A stretch of DNA of 64,000 nucleotides from positions 2,377,001-2,441,000 of the forward strand of contig NZ_JAVBIK010000001.1 in assembly GCF_032193805.1 (NCBI RefSeq), read 5' to 3'. The notes under the pieces are model-generated. The model worked only from the letters and a program-made list of their open reading frames with translations. It did no database searches and was not told where the DNA came from. The DNA is from Rhodoferax potami. Lineage in GTDB: Bacteria; Pseudomonadota; Gammaproteobacteria; Burkholderiales; Burkholderiaceae_C. Below are positions 50,188 through 59,217 of the stretch, in pieces (positions within the stretch are counted from its first letter, which is position 1; each line of letters starts with the position of its first letter). The position numbers were made by a program, and so were the translations under genes.

Positions 50188-50871
50188 ATGTCGCTTGCCG
50201 CTGAAATCGCTATCGAGCACTCCTCTACCGAGCCCGGTGCCAAGCGCGCGCCCGCTCGACGTGCGATGCAAAAAGGCCAGCAAACCAAGGCCGCTATCGT
50301 CGAGGCCGCTTTGGGCCTCGCTACGCAGATTGGCCTCGAAGGCTTGAGCATCGGGGTGCTTGCAGAAGTCACCCAAATGAGCAAATCCGGTGTGTTTGCA
50401 CACTTTGGCTCCCGCGAAGAGATGCAAATCTCGGTGGTTCGCGAATACTTCAGCCGCTTCGAGCAAGAAGTGTTTTACCCGGCACTCCATGCTGATCGCG
50501 GGTTGCCTCGCGTCCAAGCGCTATTCGGCAATTGGATGAAGCGTGTCGCGGTAGAAATCCAATCTGGATGCATCTTCATCAGCGGTGCCGTCGAATTCGA
50601 TGACCGACCAGGCCCCGTGCGTGATGCGCTGGCCTTCTCGGTCCAAACCTGGCTCAGCGCGTTGTACCGCGCCGTCGTTTTGGCCAAGCAATGTGGTCAC
50701 CTGCGCTCGGATGCCGATGAGCAGCAAATGGCATTTGAGATCCACGGCCTGATCCTCGCCTTGCATTACGAGGCCCGTTTTCTCAAAAACCCCGGTTCCA
50801 TCGAGCGCGCGAATCAGGGCTTTTCCAACATCCTTGCGCGATATGCCGTGACCCCGGTCACCCCGAATTAA
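50188..50871 (+). CDS. TetR-family regulator of the beta-oxidation operon
   Basis: A 227-residue TetR protein. The N-terminal 27 residues are loosely structured; the HTH (about 33-80) reads TKAAIVEAALGLATQIGLEGLSIGVLAEVTQMSKSGVFAHFGSREEMQ. The ligand domain contains GCIFISGAVEFDDRPGPVRDAL, common in TetR regulators of lipid genes. It lies 39 bases upstream of the acyl-CoA dehydrogenase gene on the same strand. It probably represses itself and the fad-type genes until acyl-CoA binds, as described for TetR fatty-acid regulators of beta-proteobacteria (FadP type), an inference from family and context. Confidence 0.85.
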   Translation: MSLAAEIAIEHSSTEPGAKRAPARRAMQKGQQTKAAIVEAALGLATQIGLEGLSIGVLAEVTQMSKSGVFAHFGSREEMQISVVREYFSRFEQEVFYPALHADRGLPRVQALFGNWMKRVAVEIQSGCIFISGAVEFDDRPGPVRDALAFSVQTWLSALYRAVVLAKQCGHLRSDADEQQMAFEIHGLILALHYEARFLKNPGSIERANQGFSNILARYAVTPVTPN

Positions 50872-50910
50872 ACCCACCCATACCCACCCAGTTCATCAGG
50901 AGAAAGCAAC

Positions 50911-52707
50911 ATGCCTACTTACACCCCCCCACTGCGCGACATGCAATTTGTGATGCACGAAGTGCTGAACGTGGCGCAAGACCTGCAGCAGATCCCCAAA
51001 CACGCTGAGATGGATGTGGAAACCATCAACGCCGTGTTGGAAGAGGGCGGCAAGTTCGCTGCCGAAGTGGCGTTCCCCCTGAACATCAGCGGTGACACCG
51101 AAGGTTGCACGATCGACCAGACCACTCACGCAGTCACCACCCCCAAGGGCTTCAAGGAAGCCTATCGCCAGTACATCGACGGCGGCTGGGCTGCACTTGC
51201 CTGCGACCCTGAGTACGGCGGCCAAGGCCTGCCCTATGTGGTCAACGGCATGTTCTACGAAATGCTCAACAGCGCCAACCAAGCCTGGACCATGTACCCC
51301 GGCCTGACCCACGGTGCGTATGCCGCGCTGGAAACGCACGGCACCCCTGAGCAAAAAGCCACTTACCTGCCCAAGATGACCAGCGGCGAGTGGACCGGCA
51401 CCATGTGCCTGACCGAACCTCACTGCGGCACCGATTTGGGCTTGATGCGCACCAAGGCCGAGCCACAGGCAGACGGCACCTACAAGATCACCGGCAACAA
51501 GATTTTCATCAGCGCCGGCGAGCACGACATGACCGACAACATCATTCACCTGGTGTTGGCACGTTTGCCCGATGCGCCTCCCGGCATCAAAGGCATCAGC
51601 CTGTTCATCGTGCCCAAGTTCCATGTAAATGCTGACGGCTCCTTGGGCGAGCGCAACGGCATTTACTGTGGCGGCCTCGAGCACAAAATGGGCATTCACG
51701 GCAATGCCACTTGCCAGATGGTGCTGGAAGACGCCGTGGGCACCATGGTGGGCCAGGCCAACAAGGGCATGCAAGGCATGTTCGTGATGATGAACGCTGC
51801 CCGTCTGGGCGTGGGCAACCAGTCTTTGGGTCTCACCGAAGTTGCATTCCAGAACGCATTGGCCTACGCCAAAGACCGCATCCAGATGCGTAGCCTCTCC
51901 GGTACCAAGGCCAAAGACAAGCCCGCAGACCCTATCATCGTGCACCCTGATGTGCGCAAGATGCTGATGACTGCCCGTGCCTACGCAGACGGCGGCCGCG
52001 CCTTGCAGGTCTACTGCTCGATGTTGCTGGAAAAAGAGCACAACCACCCCGATGAAAAAGTCCGCAAAGACGCTGGCGAAATGCTCGCTTTGCTGACCCC
52101 TATTGCCAAAGCCTTCCTGACCGACAACGGCCACATTGCCACCAACGCTTGCATGCAAGTTTTCGGCGGCCACGGTTTCATCAAGGAATGGGGCATGGAG
52201 CAGTTTGTGCGCGACAACCGCATCAACATGATCTATGAAGGCACTAACACCATCCAGTCTCTGGATTTGTTGGGCCGCAAGGTCTTGGGCAACAACGGCG
52301 CCACCCTCAAGAAGTTCGGCAAGCTGGTCGGCGCGCTGGTGGCCGAAGAAGGCGTGAACGAAAAGATGGCTGAATTCATCACCCCGATCGCCATCCTGGG
52401 CGAGCAGATGACCAAGTTCACCACCGAAGTCGGCTTCAAGGGCTTCCAGAACCCTGACGAAGTGGGCGCCGCCGCCGTGGACTACCTGCGTGTGGCAGGT
52501 CACTTGGTGTTCGGCTACTTCTTTGCCCGTATGGCCCAAGTGGCCTTACGTGAAATTGCGGCCGGTAGCACCGATCCGTTCTACACCGCCAAGCTGCAGA
52601 CCGCACGCTTCTACTTCGCCAAGCTGTTCCCCGAAACCGCGACCCTGATGCGCACTGCCCGCACTGGCTCCAAAGTTTTGATGGACACCAACGCCGCTCT
52701 GGCTTAA
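50911..52707 (+). CDS. Acyl-CoA dehydrogenase (FadE/DmdC-like)
   Basis: A 598-residue flavoprotein: extended N-terminus (about 1-75), then the acyl-CoA dehydrogenase fold with MCLTEPHCGTDLGLMRTKA, KIFISAGEHD, GGLEHKMGIHGNATCQM, RMQ-type FAD loops and the catalytic base Glu443 in MIYEGTNTIQSLDL. A C-terminal domain extends beyond residue 470, as in FadE5/DmdC-like enzymes. It should introduce the trans-2 double bond in acyl-CoA with electrons passed to ETF. AGGAG precedes the ATG. It opens the fad-type operon just behind its TetR regulator. Confidence 0.93.
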   Translation: MPTYTPPLRDMQFVMHEVLNVAQDLQQIPKHAEMDVETINAVLEEGGKFAAEVAFPLNISGDTEGCTIDQTTHAVTTPKGFKEAYRQYIDGGWAALACDPEYGGQGLPYVVNGMFYEMLNSANQAWTMYPGLTHGAYAALETHGTPEQKATYLPKMTSGEWTGTMCLTEPHCGTDLGLMRTKAEPQADGTYKITGNKIFISAGEHDMTDNIIHLVLARLPDAPPGIKGISLFIVPKFHVNADGSLGERNGIYCGGLEHKMGIHGNATCQMVLEDAVGTMVGQANKGMQGMFVMMNAARLGVGNQSLGLTEVAFQNALAYAKDRIQMRSLSGTKAKDKPADPIIVHPDVRKMLMTARAYADGGRALQVYCSMLLEKEHNHPDEKVRKDAGEMLALLTPIAKAFLTDNGHIATNACMQVFGGHGFIKEWGMEQFVRDNRINMIYEGTNTIQSLDLLGRKVLGNNGATLKKFGKLVGALVAEEGVNEKMAEFITPIAILGEQMTKFTTEVGFKGFQNPDEVGAAAVDYLRVAGHLVFGYFFARMAQVALREIAAGSTDPFYTAKLQTARFYFAKLFPETATLMRTARTGSKVLMDTNAALA

Positions 52708-52756
52708 AAAATCACTGCGTTTGCCCCATCCACTTTTAAAACGACAGGAGACTTTC

Positions 52757-53191
52757 ATGATTCGCACATCGCTCGTAATTGCTCTCGGCCTGACTGCCAC
52801 TGCCGCTATGGCCCAAATGAGCCCTGTGGGCTTGTGGCGCCAAGTGGACGATAAAACCGGCCAGGCCAAGTCGGAAATCCGCATCGTCGAAGAAGGCGGT
52901 GTCGTCACCGCCCGCATCGAGAAGCGGCTCGACCCTGCGGCAAAGCCCGAAGACAAGTGCGACGAGTGCAAAGATGACCGTAAAGGCAAGCCCATCGTCG
53001 GGCTTGAAATCATCCGTGGCGTGAAGAAGGTGGAAGGCAAAGAGGTCTGGGACGGCGGCAAGATTCTCGACCCCGCAGAGGGCAAGGAATACAACGCCCG
53101 CCTCACCCCTATCGAAGGTGGCAAGAAGCTGGAGATGCGCGGTTCTATCGCCTTCTTCGGCCGCACGCAGACCTGGACCCGCATCCAGTAA
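52757..53191 (+). CDS. DUF2147-family exported protein
   Basis: A 144-residue protein with a signal peptide (about 1-19, LVIALGLTATAAMAQ) and a DUF2147 lipocalin-like body: SPVGLWRQVDDKTGQAKSEIRI, KRLDPAAKPEDKCDECKDDRKGKPIVGLEI, LEMRGSIAFFGRTQTWTR. Two Cys in CDEC may bind metal or form a disulfide. It is exported, so it is an unusual member of a beta-oxidation operon; an AGGAG box and a 49-base gap place it in the same transcript. Its role is unknown, perhaps in handling hydrophobic ligands. Confidence 0.87.
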   Translation: MIRTSLVIALGLTATAAMAQMSPVGLWRQVDDKTGQAKSEIRIVEEGGVVTARIEKRLDPAAKPEDKCDECKDDRKGKPIVGLEIIRGVKKVEGKEVWDGGKILDPAEGKEYNARLTPIEGGKKLEMRGSIAFFGRTQTWTRIQ

Positions 53192-53209
53192 ACCAATTCA
53201 GGAAAACCT

Positions 53210-55609
53210 ATGTCCCGTTTCCAAGTCCGTAAAGTCGCCGTGCTCGGCGCAGGCGTGATGGGCGCGCAAATCGCAGCCCACCTCGTCAACGTCAAAGTAC
53301 CCGTGGTGCTGTTTGATCTGCCCGCCAAAGAAGGCCCCAAGAATGGCATCGTCACCCGTGCTATTGAGAACCTCAAGAAGCTCAAGCCCGCCCCCTTGGG
53401 CGTGGTGGATGACGCTGGCCTGATCGGCCAAGCCAACTACGAAGAGCACCTCGAACAGCTGCGCGACTGCGACCTCATCATTGAGGCCATCGCCGAGCGC
53501 ATGGACTGGAAGCTGGACCTCTACAAAAAGATCGCGCCCTTCATCGGCCCCAACACGATTGTTGCGTCCAACACTTCCGGCCTGTCGATCACCAAACTGT
53601 CGGAAGCGCTGCCAGAAGAAATCAAGCCCCGCTTCTGCGGTATCCACTTCTTCAACCCGCCCCGCTACATGGCGCTGGTGGAGTTGATCAACACCCCCAC
53701 CACCGAAGCCCACTACCTCGATGCGCTCGAAGGCTTTGTGACCAGCACCCTGGGCAAGGGCGTGGTGCGTGCCAAGGACTCCCCCAACTTCATCGCCAAC
53801 CGCGTCGGTATCGCCGGCATGTTGGCCACCATGAAGGAAGTGGAAAACTTCGGCCTGACCTATGACGTGGTCGATGACCTGACCGGTAAGAAGCTGGGGC
53901 GCGCATCCTCCGGCACATTCCGCACTGCGGACGTGGTCGGCCTGGACACCATGGCCCACGTGATCAAGACGTTGCAAGACACGCTCAGCATCGACACCGA
54001 TCCCTTCTACGAGAGCTTTGCCACCCCTGTGGTGCTCAAGACGCTGCTGGAAATGGGCAACCTGGGCCAGAAGTCCAAAGCCGGTTTCTTCAAGAAGGTC
54101 GGCCGCGACGTGCTGCGTTTCGACGGCGAAAGCCAAGAGTACGTGCCCGGTGGTGAGAAGGCCGACGAGGTCTACGCCCGCATGCTCAAGAAGCCAGCCG
54201 CCGAGCGCCTGAAGCTCCTGCGCAATGCCGAAGGCAAGCAGGGTCAGTTCCTGTGGGCCATCCTGCGCAACAGCTTCCACTACGCTGCCATTCACCTGGC
54301 GTCCATCGCCGACAACGCCCGCGATGTGGACTTCTGCATGCGCTGGGGCTTCGGCATGAAACAAGGCCCTTTCGAGCTCTGGCAAGAGGCCGGTTGGCTC
54401 GAAGTGGCCAAGATGGTTCAAGAAGATATCGACGCCGGCAAGGCCCTGTGCAAAGCGCCGCTGCCCGAGTGGGTGTTCAAAGGCCCCGTGGCAGATGCCG
54501 GTGGTGTGCACACCGCGGCAGGTTCCTGGAACCCCACCACAGGCACCTTTGTACCGGTGCGCAAGCTGCCCGTGTACGAGCGCCAGCACTTCCCCGAAAG
54601 CGTATTGGGCTCCAACGCGCCCAAGGCCGAGACAGCAGGCAAGACTATTTTTGAAGACGAGTCCATCCGCCTGTGGACGCTGGATGAGCCGGTGCTGATT
54701 GCCAGCATCAAGACCAAGATGCACGCTATCGGTGGCGGCGTGATCGAAGGCCTGCTGCAAGCCCAGGAGCTGGCCGAGAAGGAATACCAAGGCTTGGTGA
54801 TCTGGTCGCCGGACGAGATGTTCTCCGCCGGTGCCGACCTGCAAGGCATGATGCCTGCCTTCATGATCGGTGGCGCCAAAGCCATCGAAGGCGCAGAAGC
54901 CGAGCTGCAAAACGCCATGCTCAAGCTGCGCTATTCCAAGGTGCCCGTCATTTCCGCCATCCGCGGATTGGCGCTGGGCGGTGGTTGCGAGCTGGCCGTT
55001 TACTCCAGCAAGCGCGTGGCGGCGATGGAAAGCTACATCGGCTTGGTGGAAGTTGGCGTGGGCCTGGTGCCCGGTGCCGGCGGCCTGACCTACATTGCAC
55101 GGCGCGCCGCGGAGAACATGGCACTGTCCACCTCCAAGGATCTGCTGCCTTTCCTGACCGAAGGCTTCACCGCTGCGGCCATGGCCAAGGTAGGCACCAG
55201 TGCGCTCGAAAGCCGCAAGTTGGGTTACCTGCTGGAGAGCGATGTGGTGGTGGCCCATAAAGACGAGCTCTTGTTCGTGGCCATCAACGAAGCCAAGGCT
55301 TTGTACACCTCCGGCTACCGTGCACCGCACAAGCGCAGCTTCCCTGTGGCCGGTCGCAGTGGCATTGCCACGATCCGCGCCCAGTTGGTCAACATGCGCG
55401 ACGGTGGCTTCATCAGCGCGCACGATTTCCATATCGGCTTGCTGATTGCAGAGGTGGTGTGTGGCGGCCAAGTGGATGCCGGCACCCTGGTGACGGAGGA
55501 ATACCTCATGGCCATGGAACGCAAGGCCTTCTGCAGCCTGCTGACCCACCCCAAGACGCAAGAACGCATCATGGGCATGATGTCCACCGGCAAGCCGGTG
55601 CGTAACTGA
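53210..55609 (+). CDS. Bifunctional 3-hydroxyacyl-CoA dehydrogenase/enoyl-CoA hydratase, FadN type
   Basis: A 799-residue protein with the dehydrogenase first (VAVLGAGVMGAQIAAHLVN, about 8-26; CGIHFFNPPRYMALVE; a second 3HCDH C domain) and the crotonase domain at the C-terminal end (about 480-700, SPDEMFSAGADL, LALGGGCELAVYS, GLVEVGVGLVPGAGGL with both catalytic Glu). The order and length match Bacillus FadN rather than E. coli FadB. It performs hydration and NAD-dependent oxidation of beta-oxidation intermediates. The TetR, dehydrogenase, FadN and thiolase arrangement parallels the Bacillus fadNAE operon. Confidence 0.94.
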   Translation: MSRFQVRKVAVLGAGVMGAQIAAHLVNVKVPVVLFDLPAKEGPKNGIVTRAIENLKKLKPAPLGVVDDAGLIGQANYEEHLEQLRDCDLIIEAIAERMDWKLDLYKKIAPFIGPNTIVASNTSGLSITKLSEALPEEIKPRFCGIHFFNPPRYMALVELINTPTTEAHYLDALEGFVTSTLGKGVVRAKDSPNFIANRVGIAGMLATMKEVENFGLTYDVVDDLTGKKLGRASSGTFRTADVVGLDTMAHVIKTLQDTLSIDTDPFYESFATPVVLKTLLEMGNLGQKSKAGFFKKVGRDVLRFDGESQEYVPGGEKADEVYARMLKKPAAERLKLLRNAEGKQGQFLWAILRNSFHYAAIHLASIADNARDVDFCMRWGFGMKQGPFELWQEAGWLEVAKMVQEDIDAGKALCKAPLPEWVFKGPVADAGGVHTAAGSWNPTTGTFVPVRKLPVYERQHFPESVLGSNAPKAETAGKTIFEDESIRLWTLDEPVLIASIKTKMHAIGGGVIEGLLQAQELAEKEYQGLVIWSPDEMFSAGADLQGMMPAFMIGGAKAIEGAEAELQNAMLKLRYSKVPVISAIRGLALGGGCELAVYSSKRVAAMESYIGLVEVGVGLVPGAGGLTYIARRAAENMALSTSKDLLPFLTEGFTAAAMAKVGTSALESRKLGYLLESDVVVAHKDELLFVAINEAKALYTSGYRAPHKRSFPVAGRSGIATIRAQLVNMRDGGFISAHDFHIGLLIAEVVCGGQVDAGTLVTEEYLMAMERKAFCSLLTHPKTQERIMGMMSTGKPVRN

Positions 55610-55617
55610 TCGCCGGC

Positions 55618-56139
55618 ATGAGCATTCCCGCTGCCCACGCATCGACCGCCCGGCCCAACCGGCTGGCGCGTTCGGTTGCCAAGCTGGACCGCGTGCCTGC
55701 GGCCTTGCGTCCTTGGTTGCGCAACAAGGTCATGGGCCGTGCGGTGCCGTTCACCGGCACTGCGGGCCTTAACTTCGCACACATGGCGCCTGAACGTGTG
55801 GAGATTGCCGTGGCCAATGTGCGCCGCGTGCAAAACCACATTCAGGGCGTGCATGCCGCTGCCATGGCGCTGCTGGCCGAGACGGCAACCGGCATGGTGG
55901 TGGGCATGAATGTGCGGGACGACTGCCTGCCCCTAGCCAAGACGATGCGCATCGACTTCAAACGACGTGCCCAAGGCGCCATGCGCGCAGTGGCCACTTT
56001 GTCGGATGCGCAACGCCAGCTCATGCAGCAAAGCGATAAGGGCGAGGTCAGCGTGCCGGTACTGGTCAGCGACGAATCGGGCGAACAGCCCATTCAATGT
56101 GAATTCATCTGGGCGTGGATACCCACCCCGAAAAAATAA
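55618..56139 (+). CDS. DUF4442 hotdog-fold protein
   Basis: A 173-residue hotdog protein of the DUF4442/thioesterase-like group: MAPERVEIAVANVRRVQNHIQGVHAAAMALLAETATGMVVGMNV, then LAKTMRIDFKRRAQGAM. It has the Gly-His context (NHIQGVHAA) but lacks the clear catalytic Asp/Glu of 4HBT enzymes. It is 8 bases after the FadN gene and 12 before the thiolase gene, so co-transcribed. It probably binds or hydrolyses an acyl-CoA intermediate to relieve CoA sequestration; that is inference. Confidence 0.82.
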   Translation: MSIPAAHASTARPNRLARSVAKLDRVPAALRPWLRNKVMGRAVPFTGTAGLNFAHMAPERVEIAVANVRRVQNHIQGVHAAAMALLAETATGMVVGMNVRDDCLPLAKTMRIDFKRRAQGAMRAVATLSDAQRQLMQQSDKGEVSVPVLVSDESGEQPIQCEFIWAWIPTPKK

Positions 56140-56151
56140 AGGAGTTTCCTC

Positions 56152-57345
56152 ATGAAACAAGTCCAAGACGCTTACATCGTTGCCGCCACGCGCACGCCCA
56201 TCGGGCGTTCCGGCCGCGGCTATTTCCGTAACACCCGCCCTGACGAGTTGCTGGTGTCTGCCCTGCGCAGCGCCATGTTGCAAGTCCCCACCCTGGACCC
56301 CAAGGCAATTGAAGACGCCATCATCGGTTGCTCCTTCCCTGAAGGCGAGCAGGGCATGAACATGGCCCGCGTAGCCGTGGGCCTGGCGTTTGACCACCCC
56401 GTGGGCGGTATCACCGTTAACCGCTTTTGCGCGTCGGGCATTTCCGCCATTCAGATGGCGGCAGACCGCATCCGTGTGGGCGAGGCTGATGTTTTGATCG
56501 CCGGCGGTGCCGAGTCCATGAGCATGGTGCCCATGGGCGGCGGCAAGCCCTCGTTCAACCCCGAAGTGTTCGCCCGCGACGAAAACGTCGGCATCGCCTA
56601 CGGTATGGGCCTGACCGCAGAAAAGGTCGCCCAGCAGTGGAAGGTGACACGCGAAATGCAAGACGCCTTCGCCCTTGAATCCCACTTGCGCGCCATCAAG
56701 GCCCAGCAGGCCGGCGAGTTCACTGACGAGATCACGCCCATCGATGTGATCGAGCGCACCCCCAACCTGGCAACCGGCGAAGTGTCCACCCGCACCCGTA
56801 CCGTGAACCTCGACGAAGGCCCACGCCCCGACACCTCCATCGAAGGCCTGGCCAAGCTCAAGCCCGTGTTCGCTGCCCGCGGCAGCGTGACCGCCGGTAA
56901 CAGCTCCCAGACCAGCGATGGCGCAGGCGCTTTGATTCTGGCCAGCGAAAAAGCCGTCAAGCAGTTCGGCCTGACTCCGCTGGCCCGTTTTGTGAGCTTT
57001 GCGGCCCGTGGTGTGCCACCTGAAATCATGGGTATAGGCCCGATCGAAGCCATCCCTGCCGCCCTGCGTTACGCCGGTCTGCAGCACTCCGACATCGACT
57101 GGTTCGAGCTGAACGAAGCCTTTGCCGCCCAGTCGCTGGCCGTCATCAACACCTTGGGTCTGGACCCGTCCAAGGTCAACCCCATGGGTGGCGCGATTGC
57201 GCTGGGTCACCCGCTGGGCGCTACCGGTGCCATCCGTGCGGCTACCGTTATCCACGCACTGCGCCGTAACAACCTGAAGTACGGCATGGTCACCATGTGC
57301 GTAGGCACAGGCCAAGGGGCTGCCGGCATCTTTGAGCGCGTGTAA
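56152..57345 (+). CDS. 3-ketoacyl-CoA thiolase (FadA-type acetyl-CoA acyltransferase)
   Basis: A 397-residue thiolase. Nucleophile Cys93 (NRFCASGISAIQ), general-base His in GHPLGATGA and Cys in CVGTGQGAAG are present, as are AGGAESMSMVPMGG and NEAFAAQSLAVINTLGLD. It cleaves 3-ketoacyl-CoA with CoA to acetyl-CoA and a shortened acyl-CoA. It follows an AAAAAATAAAGGAG box and is followed by a strong terminator, so it is the last gene of the fad-type operon. Confidence 0.95.
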   Translation: MKQVQDAYIVAATRTPIGRSGRGYFRNTRPDELLVSALRSAMLQVPTLDPKAIEDAIIGCSFPEGEQGMNMARVAVGLAFDHPVGGITVNRFCASGISAIQMAADRIRVGEADVLIAGGAESMSMVPMGGGKPSFNPEVFARDENVGIAYGMGLTAEKVAQQWKVTREMQDAFALESHLRAIKAQQAGEFTDEITPIDVIERTPNLATGEVSTRTRTVNLDEGPRPDTSIEGLAKLKPVFAARGSVTAGNSSQTSDGAGALILASEKAVKQFGLTPLARFVSFAARGVPPEIMGIGPIEAIPAALRYAGLQHSDIDWFELNEAFAAQSLAVINTLGLDPSKVNPMGGAIALGHPLGATGAIRAATVIHALRRNNLKYGMVTMCVGTGQGAAGIFERV

Positions 57346-57358
57346 AGCGCGTCACACC

Positions 57359-57380
57359 AAGGCCACCTTCGGGTGGCCTT
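57359..57380 (+). terminator. Rho-independent terminator after the thiolase gene
   Basis: AAGGCCACC-TTCG-GGTGGCCTT followed by TTGC, with a 9-bp stem and stable TTCG tetraloop, 13 bases past the thiolase stop. Confidence 0.88.
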
Positions 57381-57424
57381 TTGCATGGGGCTGTATGCTC
57401 CGCAGCCATCTGGAGATCGCTTGA

Positions 57425-58231
57425 ATGAGTACCCACGTTTTTGATGAAGCCATCGCGCTGCAAGCGCAGCCGGATGGCAGCTGGACAGGCCACACCCACC
57501 CGGCGTACGCCAACATGGTGGGGCCGTTTGGCGGCATCACTGCGGCACAGGCCCTGAACGGAGTGCTGCAGCACCCGGAGCGATTGGGCGACCCGGTGTC
57601 GCTGACGGTGAATTTTTGCGCGGCCCTGGCCGACGGCCCCTTCACCGTCATGGCGCGCGCGGCGCGCACCAACCGGTCGACCCAGCACTGGACCATCGAG
57701 ATCCAGCAGGGGGATGCGATTGTCATGACCGGCACGGCGGTGACCGCCGTGCGCCGTGAGACCTGGGGCGTGGACGAAGAGCCCATGCCCCTGTGCCCGC
57801 CACCCGCCGAAGTACCGCCGCCGCAAGTCATGGCGCCCATGGAGTTTGTGAAGCGCTATGAGCAGCTGCCGGTGACCGGCCAGTTGCCCGCGGTGTGGGA
57901 TGGCAGCGGCCACAGCAGCCTGAGCCAAATCTGGGTGCGTGACAATCCGCCGCGTCCCCTGGACTTTGCGTCGCTGGCCTGCATTTCAGACGTCTTTTTC
58001 CCCCGTGTGTTTATCCGCCGGGCTACCCATGTGCCTGTGGGCACGGTGTCGCTGACGGTGTACTTTCATGCAAGCGCCGAGCAGTTGGCTGCCACCGGTA
58101 CCGGCTATCTGCTGGGGCAAGCGCAGGCGCAAGCCTTTCGCAACGGCTTTTTTGATCAGAGCAGTCAGCTCTGGAACGAAGCCGGTGTGCTGCTGGTGAC
58201 CACGCACCAGATCGTCTATTACAAACAGTGA
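57425..58231 (+). CDS. Acyl-CoA thioesterase (double-hotdog, TesB-like)
   Basis: A 268-residue protein with two hotdog domains (about 10-125 and 155-265). The first has HPAYANMVGPFGGITAAQAL, the second VGTVSLTVYFHASAEQLA and GYLLGQAQAQAFRNGFFDQSSQLWNEAGVLL, typical of the TesB/4HBT_3 superfamily. It hydrolyses acyl-CoA to free acid and CoA. It starts after the fad terminator and precedes the crotonase-family gene by 33 bases, forming a separate two-gene unit. Confidence 0.85.
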   Translation: MSTHVFDEAIALQAQPDGSWTGHTHPAYANMVGPFGGITAAQALNGVLQHPERLGDPVSLTVNFCAALADGPFTVMARAARTNRSTQHWTIEIQQGDAIVMTGTAVTAVRRETWGVDEEPMPLCPPPAEVPPPQVMAPMEFVKRYEQLPVTGQLPAVWDGSGHSSLSQIWVRDNPPRPLDFASLACISDVFFPRVFIRRATHVPVGTVSLTVYFHASAEQLAATGTGYLLGQAQAQAFRNGFFDQSSQLWNEAGVLLVTTHQIVYYKQ

Positions 58232-58264
58232 TCCAATCACCCATCCCTTTTTGAGCGAGCGACT

Positions 58265-59029
58265 ATGCAAGACATCCTGATCCACACCGACGCCGGCATC
58301 ACCACCATCACCCTGAACCGGGTCGAAAAAAAGAACTCCTTCACCCAGTCCATGTACGCCACCTGCGCCGACGCGCTGGACGCGGCGCGTGACGACGCTG
58401 CGGTGCGTGTGGTGGTGTTCCAGGGCGACGCCACCGTGTTCAGTGCCGGCAACGACATCGGCGACTTCCTGGGCGCACCGCCCAAGGCGCAGGACGCACC
58501 GGTGTTTCGCTTTTTGCGGGCTCTGGCGGCCTTCCCCAAGCCAATCGTTGCGGCGGTATGCGGCCCGGCGGTCGGCATCGGCACCACGATGCTGTTCCAT
58601 TGCGACCTGGTGTACGCAGGTGATAACGCAGCTTTCTCCATGCCCTTCGTGAACCTGGGCCTGTGCCCTGAAGCGGCGTCCAGCCTGCTGGTGCCCCAGA
58701 TGATGGGTTACCACCGTGCCGCCGAGGCCTTGCTCATGGGCGAGCCCTTCATGGCCGAAGCCGCCCTCGAAGTCGGTCTGGCTAACCGCGTGGTACCGCC
58801 CACCGAAGCCAATGCCGTCGCCCAGGCTCAGGCCCGCAAGCTGGCTGCCAAGCCCATCGCCTCGCTGATCGAAACCAAGCGCCTGCTCAAGAAAGGGCAG
58901 ATGGAGCAAGTGCTGGCCCGCATCGACGAAGAAGCCGTCAGCTTCGGTCGCATGTTGGGTGAGCCTTCTGCCAAAGAGGCGTTCACCGCGTTTATGGAGA
59001 AACGCAAGCCAGACTTCACCAAGGTCTGA
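58265..59029 (+). CDS. Enoyl-CoA hydratase/isomerase family protein
   Basis: A 254-residue crotonase-fold protein: LNRVEKKNSFTQSMY, FSAGNDIGDF (oxyanion hole), VCGPAVGIGTTMLFHCDLVYAG and MPFVNLGLCPEAASSLLVPQMMG. The first catalytic Glu of hydratases (in the GGGxELA helix) is replaced by Met (GIGTTML), while the second (CPEAAS) remains, as in many 3,2-enoyl-CoA isomerases. An isomerase role on unsaturated acyl-CoA is therefore more likely than hydration. It ends the short operon, with the intergenic repeat after it. Confidence 0.88.
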   Translation: MQDILIHTDAGITTITLNRVEKKNSFTQSMYATCADALDAARDDAAVRVVVFQGDATVFSAGNDIGDFLGAPPKAQDAPVFRFLRALAAFPKPIVAAVCGPAVGIGTTMLFHCDLVYAGDNAAFSMPFVNLGLCPEAASSLLVPQMMGYHRAAEALLMGEPFMAEAALEVGLANRVVPPTEANAVAQAQARKLAAKPIASLIETKRLLKKGQMEQVLARIDEEAVSFGRMLGEPSAKEAFTAFMEKRKPDFTKV

Positions 59030-59047
59030 CTTTCAAGTGTTTTGGGC

Positions 59048-59096
59048 TGCTAGCGCTCGTTCCATCTGCGCGAGTAGCTCCTAAAATAATAGCAAT
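59048..59096. repeat. Dispersed Comamonadaceae-type intergenic repeat, copy 6 (inverted)
   Basis: On the minus strand reads TGCTATTATTTTAGGAGCTA then CTCGCGCAG and GAGCGCTAGCAG. It lies between the crotonase gene and the second TetR gene. Confidence 0.75.
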
Positions 59097-59173
59097 CTGA
59101 AGCTGGGGTGCTGCCTTTGCACCTCAGCTAAAAAGCGCCAAGACACTCGCGTTTTCCCTGAGTATTTTTGCCA

Positions 59174-59187
59174 AGCAAGCGCTTGCT
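59174..59187. promoter_or_regulatory. Perfect 14-bp palindrome upstream of a TetR gene
   Basis: AGCAAGC/GCTTGCT, 30 bases before the TetR start. A dyad of this type and position suits an autoregulatory TetR operator. Confidence 0.6.
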
Positions 59188-59217
59188 GAAAATAGGTGGG
59201 GCTGGTATGGTCGACAC

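Noticed and set aside
50896..52539. A 547-codon open frame antisense to the acyl-CoA dehydrogenase gene
   Set aside because: Same shadow pattern with His/Val/Gln-rich composition and no motifs.
53198..55642. An 814-codon open frame antisense to the FadN-type gene
   Set aside because: His/Gly/Gln-rich shadow typical of high-GC coding DNA; no domain, and the sense gene is clearly real.
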